Shown: positions 43,094 through 52,737 of the stretch, in pieces
How the letters are laid out: the number at the start of each line of letters is the position of its first letter
Position numbering within the stretch: the stretch's first letter is position 1
From: Chryseobacterium sp.
GTDB taxonomy: Bacteria; Bacteroidota; Bacteroidia; Flavobacteriales; Weeksellaceae
Direction of reading: 5' to 3'
Length of the DNA: 64,000 nucleotides
Assembly (NCBI RefSeq): GCF_019236175.1
Contig: NZ_JAFAJM010000019.1
Span: forward strand, 62,001 to 126,000
Program-made: the position numbers and the translations under genes
The notes under the pieces: model-generated
Seen by the model: only the letters and a program-made list of their open reading frames with translations
Told to the model about the DNA's origin: nothing
The model's database searches: none

Positions 43094-43870
43094 TTAGTCT
43101 TTCAATATTTTTTCAGAAACCGGTTGGTTATTGATTGTACCTGTTACGATATAGCTTCCTTTTGTTAATTCAGCAACACTTACCGTTCCGTTTTGTTTTA
43201 CAGAAGTTGTTTTTACAATTTGTCCGAACATGTTAAAAATTTTCACATCTTTTACGTCAGATCCGAAAATAATTTCATTATTCTTAACCAATGTATTCTT
43301 TACAAAGTTTCCTGATTTTGTTTTTTGGATATCAGAAACCGCTAAAGTAGATCCGGCAGCCACAACGATATCATCAATGAAGAATCTGTTACTGGAAGCT
43401 ACTGCTCCTTCAAATGTAAGAGTTACAGGCCCTGTAGCTCCCGTAATATTTACTGTATAAGTAGAAAATGCTCCTTTTACTAACGTTACATTAGCTTGTC
43501 CTAAAGTAGCACCTGTAGCAGAAATATTCAATGTTGTACCTTCACTTGCTCCATTCCATGCTCCTGCTCTGAAAGTTAAAGTTCCGTTTCCTGTTAAGTT
43601 GAATGTAGGAGTTGTCACTGTTCCTTTTGCAGAACTCGTTCCTGCTTTAAGACACTGATTTCCTTTGTAAACTTTGGCGAAAGTCCATGCACCGCCCGTT
43701 GTGTAAGATGTGCTTCCATCCGAAAATCCGGATGCTGCAACACTTCCGCTCCATCCTGCATCATTTCCGCCTGTTCCTGTTACATCATCAAATGTAGCAC
43801 TAAAAACGGTTTGAGCAAATACCCCTGTTGCTAATAATACGGTAGCAAAAAAAGAATAAAGTTTTTTCAT
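43094..43870 (-). CDS. T9SS-secreted protein, beta-sandwich type
   Basis: 258 residues. Signal MKKLYSFFATVLLATGVFA, then Q. The mature part (TVFSATFDDVTGTGGNDAGW, then GNGTLTFRAGAWNGASEGTT) is beta-rich and resembles its neighbour at 42057-42887, but sequence identity is concentrated in the tail. The tail (AELTKGSYIVTGTINNQPVS, then EKILKD) is a type A sorting domain. Function unknown; likely surface-exposed. Confidence 0.78.
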   Translation of the reverse strand: MKKLYSFFATVLLATGVFAQTVFSATFDDVTGTGGNDAGWSGSVAASGFSDGSTSYTTGGAWTFAKVYKGNQCLKAGTSSAKGTVTTPTFNLTGNGTLTFRAGAWNGASEGTTLNISATGATLGQANVTLVKGAFSTYTVNITGATGPVTLTFEGAVASSNRFFIDDIVVAAGSTLAVSDIQKTKSGNFVKNTLVKNNEIIFGSDVKDVKIFNMFGQIVKTTSVKQNGTVSVAELTKGSYIVTGTINNQPVSEKILKD

Positions 43871-44023
43871 GATTTAAAATTTTAATAATTATTATTTTTC
43901 TCTGCAACAAAATTAACCCTATTTTTTAACTTAATACAATAAATAGGTTAATTTTTTGTTAATAATAGTTGACCCATTGCTGTTAACATTTTTTAAGTAT
44001 TTTTACGGATTATTTTTACTGGC

Positions 44024-47000
44024 TTGCGGAATTGTATTGTTCTATTTGTTTTATTTTTCTTAGGCATATTCTCGGGAAATGCCCAGGTATTTTCATGGAA
44101 AAATCCGAATGTACCTGAGGACAGCATAAAAAAAGACAGTATTCTCGCTGCAAGGCTTGAACAGGATATTTTCGCAAAAGACACCCTCGACTTTATAAGA
44201 ACTAACAATAAGATTGTTATCGATGAAGCGGTACTCGCTAAAAATGATAAAAAACGATTTTTAGGGGAACTTAATTCTAAAGGCTCCATTATCCGTGGGA
44301 TTACGTTTGGGAATAATCAGGGGCAGTCCGTACAGAGTTCTATGGACCTTCAGATCTCGGGCCGGCTGTCAAAAGATGTTACCATTTTAGCGAGTATTTC
44401 AGACCATAATCTTCCTATACAAGCGGATGGTTATACTCAGACATTAGAGGAATTCGATAAAATTTATATGCAGCTCAACATCAAGGATAAATCAATCCTC
44501 AGAGCCGGGCATTTGGATCTTGTGGAGGCTAAAAATTATTTTGCCAAATATCAGCGAAGAAGTATGGGACTCCAGTTTCAGACGGAATTCGGAAATGAAA
44601 ATAAAACGTTTGTAGATATTTCCATGGGGGTTGCACGAAGTGAGTTTCATAGAATCCGCTTTCAGGGAATTGAAGGAAACCAGGGACCATACAGGTTGAC
44701 AGGTAAAAACGGGGAGTTATTTATCACTCTAATTTCCGGTTCGGAGCAGGTATTTATTGATGGTATTTTAATGAAACGCGGGGAAAACCAGGATTATATC
44801 ATCAACTACAATACGGGGGAAGTTACCTTCACCAGTTTCCGCCCGATTTTCCAGCAGAACTTTATCACCATTTCTTATAACTATGCCAACAGAAATTATT
44901 CAAGATATCTGTTTACCGGTAAGCTTGAGCATCAAAGAGAAAAATTCAAAGTGGGCTTCAACTGGTTTATGGAAAATGATAATAAAAATGCTCCGCTTTC
45001 CTTGAATCTGTCCAAAGAAGATGAAGAAATTCTGGCCAATGCAGGAAATGATCCCAATCTGATGTATGCTCCGTCCGGAGTTGTCACACCTTATGATGTG
45101 AATAAAATATTATACGGCTTAAGATCCGGTACTTCCGGAAATTATTATGAGTTTTCCACAGATCAGAATGAAACGCTGTATCAGGTTTCTTTCACTTATT
45201 TTGGAGCAAATCTGGGAGATTATAAAGTATCACAAACGACCAATAACGGGCGTGTCTTTGAGTATATGGGCCCTAATGCGGGAGATTATAAAGCTGTAAG
45301 AAAGCTTCCTTCTCCCCAAAAGTCGCAGGTATTCTCTCTTAATTCAGAATATCTGCTGAATGAAGGAAAAATAGGGGCCGATATTTCCCTGAGTAATTAT
45401 GATATTAATTTATTTTCTTCAAAAGACGCTGATCAGAATCTGGGATATGCGTGGCGTATTTTCGGAAATAAAAGCTTTACCAAAAATAACTGGAGAGGTA
45501 CTCCAAGTTTTGAGTATCAATATATCGACAGACAATTCCATATTCTTGACCGGATCAATGATGTAGAATTCTCCAGGGATTTTAACCTGGCTCAGGAATT
45601 CAACCAGAAGACACAGAACAGATTTATATTCAGCTTTTTAAACAAATGGAATAATAAATCCAGTCTAAATTATCGCATCAATTATTTAAATGAACAGGCA
45701 TCTTACAAAGGGCTTAAAAACGATTTAGATTTCGGGTGGATTACCGGAAAATTCCTTACAAAAGGGAATTTATCTCTCCTTACCACCAATGCGATTTTAC
45801 AGGACACTAAATTTATACGGGGGGCTGTTTCAACAGAATATACCGGTAAAAAAGGAAGCTGGGCTATCGGAGGAAGTATGGAACACAATGAAAAGAAGTA
45901 CAATGACACTCAACTGATGGATGTCACAAGTTTCAGCTGGAAGGAAATCTTTGTTCAAAAGAAAATCGGAGATAGTACCCGGACTAAACTTCTTGCCAAA
46001 GTCTATATGAGAGATAACGACTCGGTACGTGATAACAGACTTCAGAATATGAATAATATCCTGGGAGTTATGGCCGAAAGTCAGATTATTAAAAATGAGA
46101 AAACGACCTTAAATGCTTTAATACATTACAGAAAATTTTTCTACCAGAATGTAGATGCAGGAGCTACTACCAGAAATAATGACTTCGTTGTCGGAAACAT
46201 CCTTTACAATCAGCAGCTTTTTAGAAACGGTATGCGACTTCAGGCATTCTATGAACTGGGTAACGGGCAGGAAGCGCAAAGAGAATTTCAATACATTAAG
46301 GTAACTGACGGACAGGGTATCTATAAATGGACTGATTATAACGGAGATGGTGTGCAGCAGCTTGATGAATTTGAGATTGCAGAGTATTCTGACCTTGCTC
46401 AGTACATCCGTGTTTATACCAATTCTGTGCGTTATATTCCTTCTAATAAAAACAAATTACAGCTTGCCTTATTTGTTAATCCTGCTATTGTTTTTAATTC
46501 TGAAAATGCATTTTTAAAACGCTGGAATTTCAATATTTCCCTGAACTCTCAAAACTCATTCTATAAAAAAGACAAGGTGTTAGTGCTTAATCCGTTTGAA
46601 AAAAACAGTGACCAAATTCTTAAAAACCAGAATATTTTAACCTCCGTTCAGTTTAATCCCACCGATAAATCAGGGTGGAACGGCAACTACCGTTTTATAT
46701 CCAATGACAATCTTATCAATGCCAATTTCAGTAACGAAGAACGTGAGCAGACTTCTCATTTCATTAATATAGGATATTGGTTCAATAAAGAATTCAGGGT
46801 AGACTGGGAAAATTCACTTCATGATATTAAAAACTCTTCACAGCTTTTCGCCACAAGAGATTACCGTCTCAATAATATTGAAACAAAGCCAAAAGCAACT
46901 TATAAATTTACAGACGCCATTCAGACCGAATTTTCTGCAGCTTATCGTAAGAAACAGAGAATAGATGGTGAAGAACTTCTGAAAGCCTTTGATATTACGG

Positions 47001-47260
47001 GAACAATCCAGTGGGAACGCAGAAAAACGTCTATCAGGGGAAATTTCTCATTTATTAACAATACGTTCACCGGAAACAATTACAGTATTGTAGGAAACCA
47101 GATGCTGGACGGTTTAAAGCCCGGAAAGAACCAGGTATGGAGTATATTTATCCAGCAGGCTATTAATTCCTTTATTCAGCTGAACTTAAATTATGAGGGC
47201 AGAAATTCCGGAGACCGAACGATTCATATCGGAAGTATGCAGGTCAAAGCCAGCTTCTGA
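44024..47260 (+). CDS. Large outer-membrane beta-barrel-like protein (TTG start)
   Basis: 1078 residues with signal peptide MRNCIVLFVLFFLGIFSGNA, then Q, starting at a TTG. After a short linker the sequence is a run of alternating beta strands (for instance ITISYNYANRNYSRYLFTGK and FKVGFNWFMENDNKNAPLSL) to the end IHIGSMQVKASF, typical of a large outer-membrane barrel. One DYNGDGVQQLDEFE segment (EF-hand/calcium-loop-like) lies near residue 770. I do not recognise a named family; no plug domain of a TonB receptor is seen. It is divergent from the T9SS cargo gene at 43094-43870. Confidence 0.7.
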   Translation: MRNCIVLFVLFFLGIFSGNAQVFSWKNPNVPEDSIKKDSILAARLEQDIFAKDTLDFIRTNNKIVIDEAVLAKNDKKRFLGELNSKGSIIRGITFGNNQGQSVQSSMDLQISGRLSKDVTILASISDHNLPIQADGYTQTLEEFDKIYMQLNIKDKSILRAGHLDLVEAKNYFAKYQRRSMGLQFQTEFGNENKTFVDISMGVARSEFHRIRFQGIEGNQGPYRLTGKNGELFITLISGSEQVFIDGILMKRGENQDYIINYNTGEVTFTSFRPIFQQNFITISYNYANRNYSRYLFTGKLEHQREKFKVGFNWFMENDNKNAPLSLNLSKEDEEILANAGNDPNLMYAPSGVVTPYDVNKILYGLRSGTSGNYYEFSTDQNETLYQVSFTYFGANLGDYKVSQTTNNGRVFEYMGPNAGDYKAVRKLPSPQKSQVFSLNSEYLLNEGKIGADISLSNYDINLFSSKDADQNLGYAWRIFGNKSFTKNNWRGTPSFEYQYIDRQFHILDRINDVEFSRDFNLAQEFNQKTQNRFIFSFLNKWNNKSSLNYRINYLNEQASYKGLKNDLDFGWITGKFLTKGNLSLLTTNAILQDTKFIRGAVSTEYTGKKGSWAIGGSMEHNEKKYNDTQLMDVTSFSWKEIFVQKKIGDSTRTKLLAKVYMRDNDSVRDNRLQNMNNILGVMAESQIIKNEKTTLNALIHYRKFFYQNVDAGATTRNNDFVVGNILYNQQLFRNGMRLQAFYELGNGQEAQREFQYIKVTDGQGIYKWTDYNGDGVQQLDEFEIAEYSDLAQYIRVYTNSVRYIPSNKNKLQLALFVNPAIVFNSENAFLKRWNFNISLNSQNSFYKKDKVLVLNPFEKNSDQILKNQNILTSVQFNPTDKSGWNGNYRFISNDNLINANFSNEEREQTSHFINIGYWFNKEFRVDWENSLHDIKNSSQLFATRDYRLNNIETKPKATYKFTDAIQTEFSAAYRKKQRIDGEELLKAFDITGTIQWERRKTSIRGNFSFINNTFTGNNYSIVGNQMLDGLKPGKNQVWSIFIQQAINSFIQLNLNYEGRNSGDRTIHIGSMQVKASF

Positions 47261-47284
47261 TTTCTACCATTATTTTTTTACCAT

Positions 47285-47314
47285 AAAAAAGCCCCGATAC
47301 CAGTACCGGAGCCT
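47285..47314 (-). terminator. Terminator of the beta-helix cargo gene
   Basis: GGCTCCGG.../...CGGGGC (read on minus) with a minus-strand T-run (A6 at 47285-47290). Confidence 0.8.
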
Positions 47315-47333
47315 CTATGTGAATTTATAATTT

Positions 47334-49304
47334 TTATTTTTTAATCACTTTAACAGACTGTGATTCTTTTTCTCCATTCATTTTCAAGACATAAACCCCT
47401 GCAGGTAATTTTCTCATATCTACACTGCCTTTTTCAGCATTAATAGTCTCACTGATGACTTTTTGACCTGAGATATTGTAGCCTTCAACATCTTTAATTT
47501 TACCGGCTCCATTGATATAAAGATAATCTGTTACCGGATTTGGGTAGAAGCTTACTTTATTATTCTTAGTCATTTCATTCACTGCCAGAACGTTTGCAGT
47601 AAATTCAAAAGCACCCAGATCCGGTGTTACGGCATTTCTCGTATTACCATCCGCATCCACGGTCACATCAGCAACTGGTGTCCCTTTATTATCAAGAGCC
47701 GTATTGCCGGTAGTGGATAAATGAAAATCAGTAGCGGAAACAAATACCGGAAGAATATTCAGAGAATTCGCATTTCCTCCAAAACCTACCTGAACATCGG
47801 TTAATAAAGCTTTTGCAGCATTCCCTATATATCCGAGATTTGTTCCTGAAGAATAATAATCATTATAATTTATAGTTGAAAATACAGTATTTGCTGCTCC
47901 TGAATAAATGGCATATTTATCACCGGCTTGTGTCTGGGTATTGACAAAAAGATTATTTCTCACATCAATCGCTCCGGCTGCAGTTACCCCGTTGGTAACA
48001 TTAAAAGCTGATGGTCTTCCGGAAACCGTCTGGTTAACATTCATTACCACCGTATTATAATATATCTTATAACCAGCCCCTGAACTGATTATAATTCCGT
48101 TACCATTATCATTGGTATCCCCACCCAATGAATACCCATTACCGGAAATACCGTTAATCACATTATTTGATACTAAAGTATTTGCAGCAGTACTTGTAGT
48201 AGCCAGATAAAGACCTTGTGCCCCGTAACCTCCTGCATTGGTATTTTTTATACCACTTATCTTATTATTATCCACAATCATTCCGGTTGTCTGTGTTCCT
48301 CCGGCAAAAATTCCGGCAAAAAGGGTTCCGGTTCCACTGGAATTAAAGTTAGAAATTGTATTTCCCCGTACTGTTACGTTAGCAATAGCAGATGCACCGG
48401 TATTTCCAGTAGTAACCGTAATTCCGGATGCTCCTCCGGCACCTGTACCTGTATATCCAAGGTTGGAAATTGTATTGGAGAGAACAGAGGAATTCACTGT
48501 TCCCGTTGCAAACCAGATTCCCCTCTTAATTTCTGTGTTCAGCGTTTCAAAATTTCCAATGTTATTATTGCTCACCATTACTCCATCTGCCCCCTGTACG
48601 TAAATTCCTGCAAGTCGGTTGGCATCCGTACCTGAAGCTGTAAGGTCATTCCCTGTAATCAGAGTATTAAATCCATTATTTGCACTGATTGCGGCTAATA
48701 GATAAATTCCTATATAGGCTTTCTTGATGGAATTATTCCGGATCACTACGTTGCTAAAGTAACCTCCGGTGGGGGAAGCATTTCCATCGTATATTACAAA
48801 AGCAGATGAAGTATTGATTCCATTAATAATATTAAGGTTTTTCACAGTAATATTAGTATTCGCCGTCGCAGCAGAAGTTGCTATAAAGGTAAGAACCTGC
48901 GGAGCAGTAGTGGAAGTATTGGTAATCGTCAGATCTTTTGTACCTGCTGTAGGATCATTACTTCCGTCCAGTGTTATATTACTTCCCATAATTTTTATCA
49001 GTGGTGCACTGGCAATACTTCCGGAAATAGTTGCGGTAACTCCGGTAGCCGGTTTTATCGACAGAGAAGTATAGCTTGCTGTACCTCCGCTTGCATTCAG
49101 ACTTGCTGTTGCAGTTTCCGTTGTGTTTCCTGTAATACTGATTGTAATTCCTCCTTGATGGGTTCCTGCATTAACGGCATCAAATGCATCTTTTAATGTA
49201 GTGTAGGTTCCTGTCGTTGTACCTGCTGTTGCGGATAAACTGACCTGGGCGTGAAAACTGGAGACGGCAATACCTGCCATCAGACAAAATAGAATTTTTC
49301 TCAT
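47334..49304 (-). CDS. T9SS-secreted parallel beta-helix protein
   Basis: 656 residues. Signal MRKILFCLMAGIAVSSFHA, then Q. The mature part is a right-handed beta-helix: repeated N-rich rungs (ITGNTTETATASLNASGG, GVMVSNNNIGNF, NVTVRGNTISNF, GMIVDNNKISGI, LVSNNVINGIS). It ends with a type A sorting domain (VSFYPNPVTDYLYINGAGKI ... LPAGVYVLKMNGEKESQSVK). Beta-helix cargo is often polysaccharide-binding or a lyase; no catalytic set is visible. It has its own terminator and no close operon partner. Confidence 0.85.
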   Translation of the reverse strand: MRKILFCLMAGIAVSSFHAQVSLSATAGTTTGTYTTLKDAFDAVNAGTHQGGITISITGNTTETATASLNASGGTASYTSLSIKPATGVTATISGSIASAPLIKIMGSNITLDGSNDPTAGTKDLTITNTSTTAPQVLTFIATSAATANTNITVKNLNIINGINTSSAFVIYDGNASPTGGYFSNVVIRNNSIKKAYIGIYLLAAISANNGFNTLITGNDLTASGTDANRLAGIYVQGADGVMVSNNNIGNFETLNTEIKRGIWFATGTVNSSVLSNTISNLGYTGTGAGGASGITVTTGNTGASAIANVTVRGNTISNFNSSGTGTLFAGIFAGGTQTTGMIVDNNKISGIKNTNAGGYGAQGLYLATTSTAANTLVSNNVINGISGNGYSLGGDTNDNGNGIIISSGAGYKIYYNTVVMNVNQTVSGRPSAFNVTNGVTAAGAIDVRNNLFVNTQTQAGDKYAIYSGAANTVFSTINYNDYYSSGTNLGYIGNAAKALLTDVQVGFGGNANSLNILPVFVSATDFHLSTTGNTALDNKGTPVADVTVDADGNTRNAVTPDLGAFEFTANVLAVNEMTKNNKVSFYPNPVTDYLYINGAGKIKDVEGYNISGQKVISETINAEKGSVDMRKLPAGVYVLKMNGEKESQSVKVIKK

Positions 49305-49489
49305 TATTATTAATTTTATTACTAAATGTATAAAAATATTTTCAATAAAAATTGAACTTCAATGAAAATTAATAACTTAAATTGAATTTTAATTAAACGA
49401 AAATTCATAAAATACCTTAAATAAACGAATACAAACGAAACACAGGATATTGAAAAAAAATAGTTAAATAGTATTTTTTTAGAATTTCG

Positions 49490-49498
49490 TAAATTTGC
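49490..49498 (+). promoter_or_regulatory. Candidate -7 box before the dus gene
   Basis: TAAATTTGC, matching TAnnTTTG, directly before the ATG (49502). No clear -33 box; if used, the mRNA would be almost leaderless. Confidence 0.45.
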
Positions 49499-49501
49499 AG
49501 C

Positions 49502-50497
49502 ATGATAAAAATAGGCAACATAGAGCTGCCGGAATTTCCACTTTTGCTGGCTCCAATGGAAGATGTAAGTGATCCTCCATTCAGACGTTTATGTAAAATG
49601 CATGGCGCAGACCTTATGTATTCGGAATTTATTTCTTCCGAAGGTTTAATACGTGACGCTATGAAGAGCCGAAAGAAACTGGATATTTTCGATTATGAAA
49701 GGCCAGTCGGCATACAGATTTTTGGTGGAGACGAAGAAGCGATGTCCTTGTCTGCAAAAATTGTAGAGGCTGTAAACCCGGATCTGGTGGACATCAACTT
49801 TGGGTGTCCCGTAAAAAAAGTAGTCTGTAAGGGAGCAGGAGCAGGTGTTTTGAAAGATATAGACCTGATGGTACGTCTTACAAAAGCAGTAGTAAGCTCC
49901 ACTCATTTGCCGGTAACTGTTAAAACCCGTCTGGGTTGGGACAGTACATCCATCAATATCGATGAAGTAGCAGAACGTTTACAGGAAACAGGAATCAAAG
50001 CTTTAACCATTCATGCAAGAACCCGCGCACAAATGTACAAAGGGGAAGCAGACTGGGAACATATCTCAAGAATCAAACAAAATCCTAATATTGAAATCCC
50101 TATTTTCGGAAACGGAGATATAGATTCTCCTGAAAAAGCTTTAGAATATAAACAAAAGTATGCATGTGACGGCATTATGATCGGACGTGCGGCCATTGGT
50201 TACCCATGGATATTTAACGAAATCAAGCATTTCTTTGAAACCGGCGAACATTTGGCAGCCCCTACTGTTGCTGATCGTTTAGTAGCAGTACGTCAACATG
50301 CAGAATGGAGCGTAGAATGGAAGGGAGAAAGATTGGGATTAGTTGAAATGAGACAACACTACAGTAATTATTTCCGCGGAGTTCCTCATTTTAAAGAATT
50401 CAGAAAAAAATTCCTTGAAGTGTTTACCCTGGAAGAAATGGATCATCTGATTACAGAAACACAGGCGTTTTACGAAGCTTATCAGGAACAGGTATAA
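49502..50497 (+). CDS. dusB: tRNA-dihydrouridine synthase
   Basis: 331 residues, FMN enzyme that reduces uridines in tRNA D-loops. Family motifs: LLAPMEDVSDPPFRRLC at the start, NFGCPVKKVVCKGAGAGVLK with the catalytic Cys, VKTRLGWD, and GNGDIDSPEKALE with GIMIGRAAIGYPWIF. The DusB/Dus3-like type is my reading of length and motifs; another Dus subtype is possible. A strong bidirectional terminator separates it from deoC. Confidence 0.93.
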   Translation: MIKIGNIELPEFPLLLAPMEDVSDPPFRRLCKMHGADLMYSEFISSEGLIRDAMKSRKKLDIFDYERPVGIQIFGGDEEAMSLSAKIVEAVNPDLVDINFGCPVKKVVCKGAGAGVLKDIDLMVRLTKAVVSSTHLPVTVKTRLGWDSTSINIDEVAERLQETGIKALTIHARTRAQMYKGEADWEHISRIKQNPNIEIPIFGNGDIDSPEKALEYKQKYACDGIMIGRAAIGYPWIFNEIKHFFETGEHLAAPTVADRLVAVRQHAEWSVEWKGERLGLVEMRQHYSNYFRGVPHFKEFRKKFLEVFTLEEMDHLITETQAFYEAYQEQV

Positions 50498-50502
50498 AAC
50501 AA

Positions 50503-50536
50503 AAACCATCAAACTTTCATTTGATGGTTTTTTTTA
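50503..50536. terminator. Bidirectional terminator between dus and deoC
   Basis: AAACCATCAAA / TTTGATGGTTT with a CTTTCA loop and T-runs. Confidence 0.88.
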
Positions 50537-50555
50537 TCATTATAAGTGAATTATA

Positions 50556-51299
50556 TTAGTATCCTTCTGCTGAAGATTGATTTTGAATTAATGCTAACGC
50601 TGAAGAAGTTCCGATTCTCTTTACTCCCAGACCAATCATTTTTTCTGCATCTTCCGGAGTCCTTACTCCACCGGCAGCTTTTACCGGCAATTTCCCTGCA
50701 TTATCCAGCATAATCTTTATCCCCTCAAAAGTAGCTCCGTTGGGCTTTCCTTCGGTTGTTACATAAAAACCTGTAGATGATTTCACAAAAATATGAGGAA
50801 AATCATGTTCAGTAAAATTCTCTTCTGCCCAAGTAGAAATACTTTTGGTAAGATCAGCAATCTGCTCATCTGACAATGCGGCAATTTCAATAATCCATTT
50901 AACAATCTTGTCATGTTTCAGCCCAAGCTGTGTACATTGTACAAACTCTTCTTTTACTAATGCCGTATTTCCCTGAAGATATGCATTATAATTAATCACA
51001 AAGTCTAATTCGTCTGCTCCGTCCTCAATTGCTTTTGAAGCTTCAGCCAGCTTTTCATCAATAGAATATGTTCCTTCGTGAAAACCTATTACAGTTCCTA
51101 CTGCAACATTTGAATTTCTTTCCTGAATATACTTTTTGATATCTGATACGTAATCCGGACGGATCATCACCGCGAAAATACCATTATCAATAGCTTCCTG
51201 AGCCAGTTCTTTATCTTTTTGAAGGGTTTCTTCATTTGAAATTCCTGATTGCTCAGGGGTTTTCAAGTACGTTGAATCCAAATATTGGGCTATGTTCAT
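50556..51299 (-). CDS. deoC: Deoxyribose-phosphate aldolase
   Basis: 247 residues, cleaves 2-deoxyribose-5-phosphate to acetaldehyde and glyceraldehyde-3-phosphate via a Schiff-base lysine. Motifs: AVGTVIGFHEGTYSID, DELDFVINYNAYLQG, FVKSSTGFYVTTEG with the catalytic Lys in VKSSTGF, and KAAGGVRTPEDAEKM, then GVKRIGTSSALALI. It starts 4 nt after an Lrp-type gene, suggesting joint transcription. Confidence 0.94.
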   Translation of the reverse strand: MNIAQYLDSTYLKTPEQSGISNEETLQKDKELAQEAIDNGIFAVMIRPDYVSDIKKYIQERNSNVAVGTVIGFHEGTYSIDEKLAEASKAIEDGADELDFVINYNAYLQGNTALVKEEFVQCTQLGLKHDKIVKWIIEIAALSDEQIADLTKSISTWAEENFTEHDFPHIFVKSSTGFYVTTEGKPNGATFEGIKIMLDNAGKLPVKAAGGVRTPEDAEKMIGLGVKRIGTSSALALIQNQSSAEGY

Positions 51300-51303
51300 A
51301 TCG

Positions 51304-51774
51304 TTATACTTTCAATTGTCTGTAAATACCTTGTTCCAGGGATATAAAAGTTTCTGTTCTTGTTACCCCTTTCAGTTTCTGAAGCTTGCTTAGAATCTGC
51401 ATCAAATGATCATTATCTTTACAAAGAACTTTCAGAAAAATGGTATAATTCCCTGTAGTATAATGGGCTTCCACTACTTCATTAATATCATGTAAAGACT
51501 TTACCACATCAGGATAATGACTGGGCTGATCTAAAAACACACCAATATACGAAATCACCTTATATCCGATTTTTTTAGGATTAAGGAATGATATTGAGTT
51601 TTCAATAACTCCGGCATGCTCGAGTTTTTTGATTCTTTGATGTACCGCTGTTGTAGATATTCCAACGTTTTTTGAAATGTGTGCTAAAGATGTTTTAGCA
51701 TTATCCATCAACATGTAAATAATCTCTTTGTCGATGGAATCTAAATGATAACTTGTGTTGCTCGAATTTTTCAT
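51304..51774 (-). CDS. Lrp/AsnC-family transcriptional regulator
   Basis: 156 residues. N-terminal winged helix (IDKEIIYMLMDNAKTSLAHI, then SKNVGISTTAVHQRIKKLEH) and C-terminal RAM/AsnC ligand domain (VISYIGVFLDQPSHYPDVVK, then TTGNYTIFLKVLCKDN). Lrp proteins sense amino acids. It lies just upstream of deoC (4 nt) and 27 nt after the EEP nuclease; the effector is unknown. Confidence 0.92.
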   Translation of the reverse strand: MKNSSNTSYHLDSIDKEIIYMLMDNAKTSLAHISKNVGISTTAVHQRIKKLEHAGVIENSISFLNPKKIGYKVISYIGVFLDQPSHYPDVVKSLHDINEVVEAHYTTGNYTIFLKVLCKDNDHLMQILSKLQKLKGVTRTETFISLEQGIYRQLKV

Positions 51775-51801
51775 TTTCTACTTTTTTATTATTTATGTTT
51801 T

Positions 51802-52737
51802 TTAAGGTAAGTCTCTAAATTTAACAAAAACCGGGAAGTGATCACTATATCCTCCCAAATACCGAGTCCCTGCATAGGTACGGAATGGCCTGCCTTCAAA
51901 CATTCTGGTTCTGCTGCTTAATTTTTCAGAATTAAATATACAGGCCTCCTGAAAGGCAAGTATCTTATTGTCAAGAAAAGATCTCGACATGATAATCTGA
52001 TCGTACAACAATCCAGACTTATAATGAAAAGTAGAATAATTTCTTGTAGAATACAACTTTTGAAAAGGATTCATTAAAACCTTCTCATGATCGTTGTCAT
52101 AGAGAATTTTAACTAAATTTTCATCATCCGGGTTTTCGTTGAAATCACCACACAATATAACATGTTCCTTATCATCATTTACTATTTTCATCATCCGTTC
52201 CCGGATCTCATTCAATATAAAGGCTCTTTTGGGTTTATTGATATCTTTTTCACGCTTTGAGGGAAGGTGCGCGATAAAGACATTAATAATTTCCCCTTTA
52301 TATTTTATTTTAGAAAAAAGTACATCTCTGGTTGTGTCGTAATTTCCTGTGTTTTTATTTGATATTTCAAAAAAGAAAGTAATGGTTTCGGAATCGATTA
52401 CCTCTACTTTATTTTTATCGTATAACATGGCTACATCCACCTTTCTTTCATCCATAGAATTGTAATGTACAATTCCAAATTCTGAATTAAAAGGTTCCAT
52501 TTCTACAAGGTCTTCTAAAACTTTCCTTCCGGAAACCTCAGCAAGTCCTATTATAAATGGCATCGCACCGTTATCCTCCTTCATCAATTGAAACGCATGA
52601 GAAATCTTAAAAAGTTTATTTTTATATCTCCTTTCGTCCCAGCTTCTTAAACCTGATTTCGTAGGATCCAATTTATGGACAGGTTTCGGATCAGGCAAAA
52701 ATAAATTTTCAACATTATAAAAAGAGAACAGTTCCAT
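51802..52737 (-). CDS. Endonuclease/exonuclease/phosphatase (EEP) family protein
   Basis: 311 residues from the ATG at 52737. EEP fold: FYNVENLF at the N-terminus, PFIIGLAEVSGRKVLEDLVE with the metal Glu, HLPSKR, HVILCGDFNENPDD and the final GGYSDHFPVFV with the Asp-His pair. EEP proteins are DNA/RNA nucleases or phosphodiesterases; the substrate is unclear. No signal peptide. Cytoplasmic nuclease is my best guess. Confidence 0.85.
   Translation of the reverse strand: MELFSFYNVENLFLPDPKPVHKLDPTKSGLRSWDERRYKNKLFKISHAFQLMKEDNGAMPFIIGLAEVSGRKVLEDLVEMEPFNSEFGIVHYNSMDERKVDVAMLYDKNKVEVIDSETITFFFEISNKNTGNYDTTRDVLFSKIKYKGEIINVFIAHLPSKREKDINKPKRAFILNEIRERMMKIVNDDKEHVILCGDFNENPDDENLVKILYDNDHEKVLMNPFQKLYSTRNYSTFHYKSGLLYDQIIMSRSFLDNKILAFQEACIFNSEKLSSRTRMFEGRPFRTYAGTRYLGGYSDHFPVFVKFRDLP

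Noticed and set aside
48216..48635. Plus-strand frames of 121-139 residues inside the beta-helix gene
   Set aside because: Antisense to repeats of a real T9SS cargo gene; low-complexity residues reflect the repeat.
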